DNA of 64,000 nucleotides from Pyxidicoccus parkwaysis. Its GTDB lineage: Bacteria; Myxococcota; Myxococcia; Myxococcales; Myxococcaceae. A model generated the notes under the pieces. It was not told the DNA's origin. It saw only the letters and a program-made list of their open reading frames with translations, and made no database searches. This document shows, piece by piece, positions 9,667-19,374 of the stretch (the stretch's first letter is position 1; each line of letters starts with the position of its first letter). The stretch covers positions 4,268,001-4,332,000 of the forward strand of contig NZ_CP071090.1 of assembly GCF_017301735.1 (NCBI RefSeq). The letters are read 5' to 3'. Position numbers and translations under genes: made by a program.

Positions 9667-10860
9667 ATGAAGAAGACGCTCTCCCTCGTGACATTGCTCG
9701 CCGCCGGCGCCAGCCAGGCCGCGGGCTTCCAGATTGACACCCAAAGCGCACGCTCGACGGGCATGGGCAATGCGTCCACCGCCGTGCTGGACGACTCGTC
9801 GGCCATCTACTCGAACGCCGCCAACATCCTCGGCGTGAAGACGCTGGACATCACCGTCGGCGACACCGGCATCCTGCCCAGCCTCCAGTTCACCCCGACG
9901 GGTGGCACGGCGCAGGGCCAGAAGATGACGCTGTCCCCGCCGCCGCACGTGTTCGTCGTCTACCGCCCCTTCGAGAAGGCGGCGTTCGGCCTGGGCGCGT
10001 ACACGCCCTATGGCGCGCGCAGCCGCTGGGTGGATGACTTCGTGGGCCGCTTCAAGGGCCGCGAGTCGAGTCTCGCGGCGTATTACATCAACCCCACCTT
10101 CGCGTATCAGGTGCACGAGCGCATCCGCCTCGGCGTAGGCGTGGACGTGGTGCGCAGCACGGTGGAGCTGAAGCGCTCGCTCAACTTCGTCCAGAGCGAG
10201 GGCGAGGTGCACCTGGGCGGCGGAGCCTGGGGCGTGGGCTTCAACGCGGGCCTCCAGGCGGAAATCCTGCCGGGCGAGCTGTCGGTGGGCGTGCACTACC
10301 GCAGCGCGGTGTCCACCACGTTCAAGGGCGACGCGGACTTCCAGAACGTGCCGCTGGAGTTCCAGTCGCGGCTGGTGGACCAGGCGGTGGAGGCGGACGT
10401 GAAGTTCCCGGCGACGCTGTCGCTCGGGCTCGCGACGCAGCCCCTGGAGCGGTTGACGCTGGCGCTGGACATCCAGCTCGTGGATTGGGCGAGCTTCCAG
10501 TCGCTGACCATCCGGTTCCCCGGCAACCCGGCGCTGGACAACCCGGTGGCGAAGAAGTGGGTGGCGAAGGCGAAGTACCACCTGGGCGCGGAGTACGCCC
10601 TGACGCCGGCGGTGCAGCTCCGCGGAGGCTTCGTGGTGGACCTGTCGCCCAGCCCCGCGGAGACGCTGACGCCGGACCTGCCGGACGCGGACCGCTACAA
10701 GCTCACCGTGGGCGCTGGCTATAAGCTGGGCAACCTGCGCGCGGACGCGGCGTACCAGCTCGTGCTCCTCGCGGACACGGAGAGCAAGGCGCCGGGCATC
10801 GACGGGACGTACTCCGGCACCGCGCACGTGTTCGGCGTGACGCTGGGCTATTCGCTGTAG
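9667..10860 (+). CDS. FadL/OmpP1-type outer-membrane hydrocarbon transporter
   Basis: A 397-residue protein with a clear signal peptide (MKKTLSLVTLLAAGASQA, cut before AGFQIDTQS). The mature start has the FadL family pattern: AGFQ, SARSTGMGNA, and AIYSNAANI (the usual NPA region). Further on are YTPYGARSRW, many alternating beta strands, and a final strand ending HVFGVTLGYSL. FadL-type barrels import long-chain fatty acids or other hydrophobic compounds across the outer membrane. The gene lies 35 bases after the ABC exporter and may be co-transcribed. A lipid-uptake barrel beside a FAAL-initiated lipopeptide NRPS is suggestive of fatty-acid supply or self-handling, but that is inference. The frame extends upstream to 9379 within the exporter, but the signal peptide fixes the start at 9667. 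Confidence 0.88.
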   Translation: MKKTLSLVTLLAAGASQAAGFQIDTQSARSTGMGNASTAVLDDSSAIYSNAANILGVKTLDITVGDTGILPSLQFTPTGGTAQGQKMTLSPPPHVFVVYRPFEKAAFGLGAYTPYGARSRWVDDFVGRFKGRESSLAAYYINPTFAYQVHERIRLGVGVDVVRSTVELKRSLNFVQSEGEVHLGGGAWGVGFNAGLQAEILPGELSVGVHYRSAVSTTFKGDADFQNVPLEFQSRLVDQAVEADVKFPATLSLGLATQPLERLTLALDIQLVDWASFQSLTIRFPGNPALDNPVAKKWVAKAKYHLGAEYALTPAVQLRGGFVVDLSPSPAETLTPDLPDADRYKLTVGAGYKLGNLRADAAYQLVLLADTESKAPGIDGTYSGTAHVFGVTLGYSL

Positions 10861-10873
10861 GCGGTGTCGTCGC

Positions 10874-10899
10874 GCTCCAGCTTCTGGAGGAGCTGGAGC
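10874..10899 (+). terminator. Hairpin after the FadL-like gene
   Basis: Perfect 9-base inverted repeat GCTCCAGCT / AGCTGGAGC with an 8-base loop, 13 bases after the stop codon. There is no T run, so it may be a weak or factor-assisted terminator. Confidence 0.45.
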
Positions 10900-10942
10900 A
10901 TCGCCTCGAAGCGTCCCGGTGATTCCTGACACCGGGACGCCT

Positions 10943-10961
10943 GGCAATGTCAGACATTCCC
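10943..10961. promoter_or_regulatory. 19-base palindrome, possible operator
   Basis: Reads GG-c-AATGTC-a-GACATT-c-CC, symmetric except one pair flanking the core. It lies in the 267-base gap between the FadL-like gene and the Crp/Fnr gene, where both neighbours end. No gene start is adjacent, so its role is unclear. The rest of the gap (10861-11127) holds the hairpins and Crp-type site listed here and no credible gene. Confidence 0.3.
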
Positions 10962-11094
10962 TGGCATCAAATCCAGGGTGCGCTGTAGCCGCGACCAAAC
11001 AAAGACAGGAACCAGAAGGCCAGACGCGACATGACTCCTCCCATGCAGGAGCGAGGCTGCACTGTCACGCTATGCCCGGGCCTGGAATCACGCA

Positions 11095-11108
11095 GTGAAG
11101 CACTTCAC
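11095..11108. promoter_or_regulatory. Crp/Fnr-type binding site, 3' side
   Basis: GTGAAGCACTTCAC is a perfect palindrome that fits the Crp/Fnr consensus GTGA-N6-TCAC. The right flank A also matches TGTGA-N6-TCACA. It lies 20 bases beyond the stop codon of the Crp/Fnr gene. A second site of the same pattern is at 11962-11975. Confidence 0.45.
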
Positions 11109-11109
11109 A

Positions 11110-11125
11110 CCGCCCCCAAGGGCGG
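11110..11125 (-). terminator. Hairpin after the Crp/Fnr gene
   Basis: Stem CCGCCC / GGGCGG with a 4-base loop, immediately after the stop codon (complement of 11128-11130). GC-rich and without a clear T run. The adjacent palindrome at 11095-11108 could form a second stem. Confidence 0.45.
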
Positions 11126-11127
11126 CG

Positions 11128-11808
11128 TTACTCCGCCTCACGCACCAGCCGCGCGGGGTGGACCAGGGTGATGCGTCCACCCTCGTACGACAGCAGGCCC
11201 TCGCGGACGTAGAAGCGCAGCCACTTGTTGGTGCTCTCGCGGGTAAGGCCACACAGGTTGGCCAGCTCCGTCTGGGTCAGCTTCTGCGGGATGACCACAC
11301 CCTCCGCGCCCTGCTGGCCCTGATTGCGTGCCAGTTCGAGGAGCACGCGCACCAGACGCGCCCGTGCATCCAGGAACGTCGTGTCATGCACGAGCTGCGT
11401 CACGTGCCGCACCAACCGGCTCAGTGTGGCGAGCAGCCCGAGCGCCACCTTGGGCCGCGCGTCGAGGAAGAGGCGGAAGTCCTCGCGCTGGATGGAGAGG
11501 AGGTCCGTCTCCTCCCGCGCCACCGCATCCGTGGAGCGAGGCTCCCCATCCAGCAACGCCAGCTCCCCGAAGAAGTCCCCCCGGTCCAGCAACGCCAGGA
11601 TGACTTCCTTCCCATCCGGTGACGCGAGCCGGATGGCCACCTCACCCTTGCGGATGATGTAGAGCGAGGTCCCCACGTCACCCTGGTGGAAGATGACCTC
11701 CCCCTTGGCATAACGCCGGGTGCGCAGGAGCGCAGACAGTTGCTCGAGCTCGTCAGCGCCAAGCTGTTCGAAGATGGAGACCTGGGCCAGGAGCTGCGAA
11801 TAGGACAC
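11128..11808 (-). CDS. Crp/Fnr-family transcriptional regulator
   Basis: A 226-residue cNMP-responsive type regulator. Residues 10-125 form the cyclic-nucleotide-binding fold (GEVIFHQGDVGTSLYII, then GDFFGELALLDGEPRSTDAVA, the phosphate-binding cassette). A linker helix follows (LLATLSRLVRHVTQL), then a winged helix-turn-helix near 175-205 (TQTELANLCGLTRESTNKWL). The GELALLDGEPRS pattern is compatible with cAMP or cGMP binding rather than an iron-sulfur Fnr; no Fnr cysteine cluster is present. I chose GTG at 11808 because AGGGG precedes it by seven bases; an in-frame ATG at 11868 has no ribosome site. Neighbouring genes encode another cNMP-binding protein and a class III cyclase, so the ligand may be made locally. 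Crp-type palindromes on both sides suggest autoregulation. Confidence 0.92.
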   Translation of the reverse strand: MSYSQLLAQVSIFEQLGADELEQLSALLRTRRYAKGEVIFHQGDVGTSLYIIRKGEVAIRLASPDGKEVILALLDRGDFFGELALLDGEPRSTDAVAREETDLLSIQREDFRLFLDARPKVALGLLATLSRLVRHVTQLVHDTTFLDARARLVRVLLELARNQGQQGAEGVVIPQKLTQTELANLCGLTRESTNKWLRFYVREGLLSYEGGRITLVHPARLVREAE

Positions 11809-11961
11809 GGAATCACCCCTCGGACCGCACGTACCTGCAGCACTGTCTACGCATTGAGTTTTGTCCATCTATCTGGATGGGGCAATTCCATACCCTGGCA
11901 TGTAAGCGAAATGACGAATGCCTCTCACCTCGACACGTGTGTCCGGATTCTCGGAGAGGGA

Positions 11962-11975
11962 GTGAACGGCTTCAC
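11962..11975. promoter_or_regulatory. Crp/Fnr-type binding site, upstream side
   Basis: GTGAACGGCTTCAC fits GTGA-N6-TCAC, flanked by A on both sides like the site at 11095-11108. It lies about 154 bases before the chosen start of the Crp/Fnr gene and 67 bases before the TPR/cNMP-binding gene, in the divergent intergenic region, so it could control either or both. Confidence 0.5.
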
Positions 11976-12041
11976 AGCCTTGCCGTGAGGAGGGGTCTAC
12001 CGTCACGTCCAACCCCGCAGTGAGTGACTGGACGGCCCCCC

Positions 12042-12938
12042 ATGCCTCGGACCTCCGCATCGGCGTCTCTCCTTCCCTCTTCATCCCCACGGCCGGAGCC
12101 GGCTCCAGTCGCCACCTCTCCCCGGGAAGCCAAGAACCTCGGCACTGAATTGCTCGTCGCGGGAGACCTGGAGGGTGCGCTCGCCGCGTTCCAGGAGGCG
12201 GTCACGCTGGCGCCGGAGGATGTCTCCTGCCGGCAGAAGGTCGCCGAGGTCCTCCAGCGCCTGGGACGCATCCGCGAGGCCACGGCCGAGTACGAAGCGG
12301 CCGCGAGACTGTGGGACGAGCAGGGCTGGATGCTGCGCGCCATGGGGCTGTGCAAGGTCATCCTCCAGCTGGACCCGGACCACCCGCGCGCGGCCGCGCT
12401 GCTCGCGGACCTCCGAGCGCGGCGTGGGCTGCCCGAGCCCGGCGGCGAGGCCCCGCCGGTGAAGCGTCTCCGGCCCCACACGCCGCCCCGCGTGCTGCGC
12501 CCGGAGGTGGTGGCCCAATTGCTGCGCCCCCACCCTCTCTTCTCCCGGCTGGAGCCGAGGCTGCTCCTGCTGGTGGCCGAGGCCTTCAAGCCCCACCTCG
12601 TGGACGCGGGTGAGCCGATACTGATGCGAGGTGACCCTGCCCGGGCGCTCTACCTGCTCCTGCGAGGGCGGTGCGAGGTGTTCCACCAGCACCTGGACGG
12701 CCACGAGTCGGCGTACCCCGACCTCATCGAGGGAGACGTCTTCGGGGAGGTGGCCCTGCTGCGCAGCAAGCTGGTGACGGCCTCGGTGCGGGCGAAGACG
12801 GCATGTCTGCTATTGAAACTGGACCGCCAGGCCTTCGAGCAGCTCGTCTCGGCGGAGCCCGAGCTGCGCCGTGACTTGCAGCGGCTGGGGGCCGAAAGAC
12901 TGTGCCGCACTGCTCTGTTGTTGACGCGGTCCCGATAG
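12042..12938 (+). CDS. TPR plus cyclic-nucleotide-binding domain protein
   Basis: A 298-residue soluble protein. Residues 25-120 are tetratricopeptide-like helices (GTELLVAGDLEGALAAFQEA, then KVAEVLQRLGRIREATAEYE and a third pair). A basic, proline-rich linker follows, then a cNMP-binding domain from about 165 (HPLFSRLEPRLLLLVAEAF, AGEPILMRGDPARALYLLL, EGDVFGEVALLRSKLVTASV). There is no helix-turn-helix, so it is not a transcription factor; such proteins usually act as cNMP-responsive scaffolds. ATG at 12042 is favoured over GTG at 12024; neither has a strong ribosome site. It is followed by the cyclase gene, 77 bases away if the later cyclase start is right. Confidence 0.85.
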   Translation: MPRTSASASLLPSSSPRPEPAPVATSPREAKNLGTELLVAGDLEGALAAFQEAVTLAPEDVSCRQKVAEVLQRLGRIREATAEYEAAARLWDEQGWMLRAMGLCKVILQLDPDHPRAAALLADLRARRGLPEPGGEAPPVKRLRPHTPPRVLRPEVVAQLLRPHPLFSRLEPRLLLLVAEAFKPHLVDAGEPILMRGDPARALYLLLRGRCEVFHQHLDGHESAYPDLIEGDVFGEVALLRSKLVTASVRAKTACLLLKLDRQAFEQLVSAEPELRRDLQRLGAERLCRTALLLTRSR

Positions 12939-13015
12939 GTGCTCCCGTGCTTGTGGTAGACATGGCACGCGTGGCCACGGCGCGGAGGCGTGGCCATCAC
13001 CGCGGGAGAGGCTTC

Positions 13016-14623
13016 GTGCAGGTGCTGCAGATTGTCATGAACCCGGGGCTGCCCGACGAGCAGAGCTTCCAGCTCGGCGAGGGCGTCACGTTCATCGGGC
13101 GCGACGTGGAGAATCAAATCTCCGTCCTCCACCGCAGCCTGTCGCGCCAGCACGCGAGGCTGGACACGGCCGGGGGCAAGGTCGTCCTCACGGACCTGCA
13201 GAGCAAGAATGGCACCTTCGTGGGCGGCACGCGGATTACCCGCCACGAGCTGCGCGCGGGAGACACCTTCAGCTGCGGCGCGGTGACGTTCCGCCTCCTC
13301 GGCGACAACGCGGAGACGCTGGTCAGTCCCATGCTGACCCATGAGTCGCGCGCGCTGTCCCAGGTGTCGATTCAGGAGCTGCTGGGGACGCGCGAGGCCG
13401 TCCGCTCCTCCGCGCTCAAGCTGGGCACCACGCCAGCGGTGGAGCGGGACAGGGACAAGCTCCAGATTCTGCTCAAGGTGAGCCAGTTCCTCTCGTCCCC
13501 GGGCACGATTGAGAGCCTGATGGAGCGCTCGCTGGAGTTGGTGTTCCAGGTGCTCGAGGTGGACCGCGCCGTCATCCTGCTGGTGGACCCGGGCACCAAG
13601 GTGCTGCGGCCGCACGTGGCCCGGACGTCGGACGGCGCCAAGGATTTGTCCCAGGTCTACAGCCGGCACATCACCACGTACGTGCAGCAGCACGGCGTGG
13701 CCGCGCTCTTTGCGGATGCGCGATTGGACCCGCGCCTGGACACGGCGGAGTCCGTGGTGCAGCAGTCCATCTACGCGGCCATGTGCGCCCCGTTGAAGGC
13801 CCGCGAGGAATTGCTGGGCGTGCTCTACCTGGACAACCTCCGGCGCCCGGAGCGCTTCTCGCAGGAGGACCTGGAGTTCCTGTCGTCCTTCGCGAACCAG
13901 GTGGGAATCGCCCTGGAGAACTCGATGCTGTACCGGCGCATCGAGCAGGAGGCCATCCGCCGCAACAACTACCAGCGCTTCTTCCCGCCCAGCGCCCTGG
14001 AGCGGCTGGAGCAGTCATCCACCGGAATGGAGCTGGGCGCGAGGGAAGCCGAGGTGACGACGCTCTTCTCGGACATCTGCGGCTTCACGCAGCTCTCCTC
14101 GACGATGCGTCCCACCGACGTGGTGGACATGCTCAACGCGTACTTCCCCAACATGGCGGACATCGTGTTCGAGCAGGAGGGAACGCTGGAGAAGTACATC
14201 GGCGATGCCCTGATGGCGACGTGGGGCGCGCCCTTCCCGCACCCGGACGACGCCGACCGCGCGCTGCGCGCCGCCGTGCACATGCAGCAGGCGCTCCTGC
14301 GGCTCAACGAGCAGCGCCGGGCGCGCAACCAGGTGGAGCTGCAAATCCACATCGGGCTCAACAGCGGCCCCGTGGCGGCGGGGAACATCGGCTCCAAGCG
14401 CTTCCTCCAGTACGCGACCATTGGTGACACCACCAACGTCGCCAGCCGCGTGTGCAGCGCCGCCAGCGCGGGCGAGATTCTCATCACGCAGAGCACCCAC
14501 GACCTGCTCACGGACAAGCGCTGGCCGCTGGAGCGGCTGCCCCCCACTTCCGTGAAGGGCAAGGACGCGCCGCTGACGCTCTACCGCGTCGACTGGCTCC
14601 GTGACACGCGTGTGAAGCGCTGA
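13016..14623 (+). CDS. FHA-GAF-class III adenylate/guanylate cyclase
   Basis: A 535-residue multi-domain signalling enzyme. Residues 1-95 are an FHA phosphothreonine-binding domain (FIGRDVENQISV, SLSRQHARL, SKNGTFVGG). Residues about 150-310 are a GAF domain (LMERSLELVFQVLEVDRAVILL to FANQVGIALENS). From about 340 is a class III cyclase: metal-binding aspartates in LFSDICGFTQL and KYIGDALMATWG, and GDTTNVASRVCSAA. The Lys before YIGDA and Thr in GDTTN are as usual for ATP-using cyclases, so cAMP is the likelier product. GTG at 13016 has GGGAGAGG just before it; starts at 12902 or 12962 would add an arginine-rich tail and overlap the upstream gene. With its neighbours it suggests a local cAMP circuit gated by protein phosphorylation and a GAF ligand. 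Confidence 0.92.
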   Translation: MQVLQIVMNPGLPDEQSFQLGEGVTFIGRDVENQISVLHRSLSRQHARLDTAGGKVVLTDLQSKNGTFVGGTRITRHELRAGDTFSCGAVTFRLLGDNAETLVSPMLTHESRALSQVSIQELLGTREAVRSSALKLGTTPAVERDRDKLQILLKVSQFLSSPGTIESLMERSLELVFQVLEVDRAVILLVDPGTKVLRPHVARTSDGAKDLSQVYSRHITTYVQQHGVAALFADARLDPRLDTAESVVQQSIYAAMCAPLKAREELLGVLYLDNLRRPERFSQEDLEFLSSFANQVGIALENSMLYRRIEQEAIRRNNYQRFFPPSALERLEQSSTGMELGAREAEVTTLFSDICGFTQLSSTMRPTDVVDMLNAYFPNMADIVFEQEGTLEKYIGDALMATWGAPFPHPDDADRALRAAVHMQQALLRLNEQRRARNQVELQIHIGLNSGPVAAGNIGSKRFLQYATIGDTTNVASRVCSAASAGEILITQSTHDLLTDKRWPLERLPPTSVKGKDAPLTLYRVDWLRDTRVKR

Positions 14624-14682
14624 GACAGCCCGCACTTCCCGTATTGACTCTCCTGTCATTGCATGGCATTTACGCCGACATC

Positions 14683-14704
14683 GATAATGAGAACCATTCT
14701 CATT
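14683..14704 (+). promoter_or_regulatory. Fur box and probable promoter of the myxochelin operon
   Basis: AATGAGAACCATTCTCATT at 14686-14704 is a perfect 8-base inverted repeat with a 3-base centre and matches the Fur consensus closely. GATAAT at 14683-14688 can serve as a -10 element, with TTGCAT at 14659-14664 as a -35 at 18-base spacing, so bound Fur-iron would block the promoter. The start of mxcC lies 53 bases downstream. The -35/-10 call is tentative; the Fur box is strong. Confidence 0.82.
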
Positions 14705-14756
14705 ACCCGAAATTTTCATATCCGGCCGTATCCGGAAGAACGGGTGAGCAGCAGCA

Positions 14757-15530
14757 ATGGAGACGAACTCCAGGGTGGCGCTGGTGACAGGCGCCGCGCA
14801 GGGCATCGGAGCCGCGGTGGCGCGTGCGCTGGCGGACGGCGCCTCCATCGCCGCGCTCGACGTGAATGCCGCGGGGCTCGACTCCCTCGTGACGGAGTTG
14901 CGTGCGCGCGGGTGCAGGGCCTTGGGCTACGCGGTGGACGTGGGTGACAGCGCCGCGGTGGAAGCGGTGGTGGAGCGCATCGAGCGCGAGCAGGGCCCCA
15001 TCGGCATCCTCGCCAACGTCGCGGGTGTGCTGCGCATGGCTCCCGCCGTGTCGCTCAGCGACGCGGACTGGGAGGCCACCTTCTCCGTCAACACGCACGG
15101 TGTGTTCCATGTCTCGCGCGCCGTCGCGCGGCGCATGGTGCCCCGGAAGACGGGCGTCATCGTCACCGTGGGCTCCAACGCCTCGCACGTGCCGAGGATG
15201 CAGATGGCGGCGTACGCCGCGTCCAAGGCCGCGTCCTCCATGTTCACCCGCTGCCTGGGGCTGGAATTGGCCCAGCACGGCATCCGCTGCAACGTGGTGT
15301 CTCCTGGCTCCACGGACACCGCCATGCAGCGCGCGCTGTGGACGGACGAGCGCGGCGCCGAGGCCGTCATCGCGGGCTCGCCCGAGAGCTTCCGCCTGGG
15401 CATTCCCCTGCGCCGCCTGGCTGACGCCGCCGACATCGCCGAGGCGGTGCGCTTCCTCGTCTCCGACGGCGCCCGCCACATCACGATGCACGACCTCTGC
15501 GTCGACGGCGGCGCCACGCTCGGCGCCTGA
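14757..15530 (+). CDS. mxcC: 2,3-dihydro-2,3-dihydroxybenzoate dehydrogenase (EntA-like)
   Basis: A 257-residue short-chain dehydrogenase. NAD-binding motif [15 protein letters not shown] at residues 11-25, NVAG near 85, and catalytic Ser/Tyr/Lys as [20 protein letters not shown] around 140-160. Members of this family beside entC/E/B genes oxidise 2,3-dihydro-2,3-dihydroxybenzoate to 2,3-dihydroxybenzoate with NAD+, the last step to the catechol unit. It is the first gene after the Fur box and begins a run of co-directional iron genes. The product name rests on context as well as family, since short-chain dehydrogenases are broad. Confidence 0.9.
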   Translation: METNSRVALVTGAAQGIGAAVARALADGASIAALDVNAAGLDSLVTELRARGCRALGYAVDVGDSAAVEAVVERIEREQGPIGILANVAGVLRMAPAVSLSDADWEATFSVNTHGVFHVSRAVARRMVPRKTGVIVTVGSNASHVPRMQMAAYAASKAASSMFTRCLGLELAQHGIRCNVVSPGSTDTAMQRALWTDERGAEAVIAGSPESFRLGIPLRRLADAADIAEAVRFLVSDGARHITMHDLCVDGGATLGA

Positions 15531-15578
15531 GTCCCCTCCCCTCCCGTCCCTGAAAGCGGCACTCCTCCATCCAGGAGT

Positions 15579-15593
15579 TGAGAATGATTCCTA
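15579..15593 (+). promoter_or_regulatory. Possible second Fur box overlapping the mxcD start
   Basis: TGAGAAT-g-ATTCCTA matches a 7-1-7 Fur pattern with 5 of 7 symmetric positions. It contains the ATG of mxcD (15584). The same TTGAGAATGA string spans the start of mxcH (25132-25141), where the second half is poor. Confidence 0.4.
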
Positions 15594-16809
15594 AATCCAT
15601 TGTCGAAAATGTCACGGCGAGCCTCGCCGCGCAGTTGCTGGAGAGCTACGAGGCCGGCTCTTCGTTCTTCTTCGCCAGCCCCCGCCGGACGCTGCTGGCG
15701 CGTGGCACGTTCGCCACCGTTCCCCCCACCGTCGGTGAGGATGCGCTGGAGCGGCTGCCCGGGCGCGTGCGCTCCGTCCTCGACGACGCCCGGCAGGCGG
15801 ACCACGACATCCCGGTGGTGGTGGGCGCGGTGCCCTTCGACGGCACCGTCCCCGCGCAGCTCGTGGTGCCGATGACGATTCAGCGCGCGGGGCCGCTGGT
15901 GTTCGACAAGGCGGACTCCGTGCACCGTCCGCTCGGCGCGCACTACACGGTGCAGCCGGTGCCGGAGCCCGCCGCGTATCTCCACGGCGTGGAGCGGGCC
16001 CTGACGCTGATGCAGAGCGGCCCGCTGCGGAAGGTGGTGCTGTCCCGCTCTCTGCACCTGCACGCGGCGGCGCCCATCGACATGCGGCAGCTGCTGCGCA
16101 ACCTCGCGTGGCGCAACCCCTCCGGCTACACGTTCGCGGTGGACCTGCCTCCCTCGGAGGACGGCACCACGGGCGCGCGCACGCTGATTGGCGCGAGCCC
16201 GGAGCTGCTCGTGTCGCGCTCGGGGTTCCAGGTGCTCGCCAATCCGCTGGCGGGCTCGGCGGCGCGCAGCGCGGACCCGGTGGTGGACCAGGAGCGGGCC
16301 CGCGCGCTGCTGACGTCGCCCAAGGATTTGCACGAGCACGCGGTGGTCATCGACGCCGTCGCGGAGGCGCTGCGTCCGTACTGCAAGACGCTGGAGGTTC
16401 CGGCGGGGCCGTCGCTCGTCAGCACCGCGACGATGTGGCACCTGTCCACGCGCATCATCGGTGAGCTGGCGGACCCGTCCATCTCCTCGCTGACGCTGGC
16501 CGCGGCGCTGCACCCCACGCCCGCGGTGTGCGGCTACCCGACGCAGCTGGCTCACGAGGCCATCGGCTCCATCGAGCCCTTCGAGCGCGGCTACTACACG
16601 GGCGCCGTGGGCTGGTGCGACGCGAGCGGTGACGGCCAGTGGGCGGTGACCATCCGCTGCGCCGAGGCCGATGAGCGCACGCTGCGGCTCTTCGCGGGCG
16701 CGGGCATCGTCGCCGGCTCGAGGCCCGAGTCCGAGCTGGCGGAGACCGAGGCGAAGTTCCGCACCATGCTCCAGGCCATGGGCCTGGGCCAGGGCGCCGA
16801 GGTCCAGCC

Positions 16810-16813
<4 letters not shown>
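15584..16813 (+). CDS. mxcD: Isochorismate synthase (EntC-like)
   Basis: A 409-residue chorismate-binding enzyme that converts chorismate to isochorismate for dihydroxybenzoate synthesis. The C-terminal two thirds carry the family motifs: [69 protein letters not shown] and [25 protein letters not shown], with the magnesium-binding glutamates in ASPEL and KDLHEH. ATG at 15584 follows AGGAG at 15573-15577 by six bases. The stop overlaps the start of mxcE by four bases (ATGA), so translation is probably coupled. Confidence 0.95.
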
Positions 16814-18459
<1,646 letters not shown>

Positions 18460-18471
18460 AAGGACCTCTCC

Positions 18472-19350
18472 ATGGCGCTCCCCGCCATCGCTCCCTACCC
18501 CATGCCCGGCACGGCCGACCTGCCCAGGAACAAGGTCTCCTGGTCGCCCGAGCCCCGGCGCACCGCGCTGCTGATTCACGACATGCAGCGCTACTTCATC
18601 AACGCCTTCACGGCCGGCCAGTCCCCGGTGTCCGAGCTGGTGTCCAACATCCAGCGGCTGCGCCAGCACTGCGCCGCGCTGGACATCCCCGTCGTGTACT
18701 CGGCCCAGCCCGGTGGTCAGACGCCCGAGCAGCGCGGCCTGCTCCTGGACTTCTGGGGCCCCGGCATCAACGCCGGCCCCGAGCAGAAGCGCATCATCGA
18801 CGCGCTGGCTCCGAGCGAAGGCGACATCGTCCTCACCAAGTGGACGTACAGCGCGTTCCGGCGGACGGAGCTGCACGAGCTGCTGCGCGAGCGCGGCCGC
18901 GACCAGCTGCTCATCTGCGGCATCTACGCGCACATCGGCTGCCTCCAGACGGCGAGCGACGCGTTCATGAGCAACGTGCGCCCGTTCCTGGTGGCGGATG
19001 CGCTGGGTGACTTCTCCCTGGCACACCACCAGCTCGCGCTGAGCTACGCGTCGCAGCTCTGCGCCGTCACCCTCACCACCCAGCAGGCCATCGACTCGCT
19101 GGGCGCACCGCCGCCGATGAGCCGCTGGAAGCTGCGCACGGACGTGGCGGAGCTGCTGCAGGTCTCTCCGGCGGACCTGCTGGACGACGAGAACCTGCTG
19201 GAGCGCGGGCTCGACTCGATTCGCATCATGAGCCTCGTGGAGCGGTGGAGGAGCGCCGGCACGGAGGTGACGTTCGTGGAGCTGGCCGAGCGGCCCTCCC
19301 TCACGGACTGGTACGCGCTGCTGTCTCGCGCCAACGCCCAACCCTCGTAG
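18472..19350 (+). CDS. mxcF: Isochorismatase with C-terminal aryl carrier domain (EntB-like)
   Basis: A 292-residue two-domain protein. Residues 1-205 are an isochorismatase with the expected triad: Asp37 (LLIHDMQ), Lys123 (LTKWTYSAF) and Cys157 (AHIGCLQTA). It yields 2,3-dihydro-2,3-dihydroxybenzoate and pyruvate. Residues 215-290 are the aryl carrier domain, with the phosphopantetheine Ser249 in ERGLDSIRIM, which presents the aryl thioester to MxcG. AAAGGA lies just before the ATG; 12 bases separate it from mxcE and 24 from mxcG. Confidence 0.97.
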   Translation: MALPAIAPYPMPGTADLPRNKVSWSPEPRRTALLIHDMQRYFINAFTAGQSPVSELVSNIQRLRQHCAALDIPVVYSAQPGGQTPEQRGLLLDFWGPGINAGPEQKRIIDALAPSEGDIVLTKWTYSAFRRTELHELLRERGRDQLLICGIYAHIGCLQTASDAFMSNVRPFLVADALGDFSLAHHQLALSYASQLCAVTLTTQQAIDSLGAPPPMSRWKLRTDVAELLQVSPADLLDDENLLERGLDSIRIMSLVERWRSAGTEVTFVELAERPSLTDWYALLSRANAQPS

Positions 19351-19374
19351 CCCGCAGTGCAGGGAGCAACTCCA

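Noticed and set aside
12902-13015. Upstream start for the cyclase gene
   Set aside because: It would overlap the previous gene and add an arginine-rich tail; GTG at 13016 has a good ribosome site and starts at the FHA domain.
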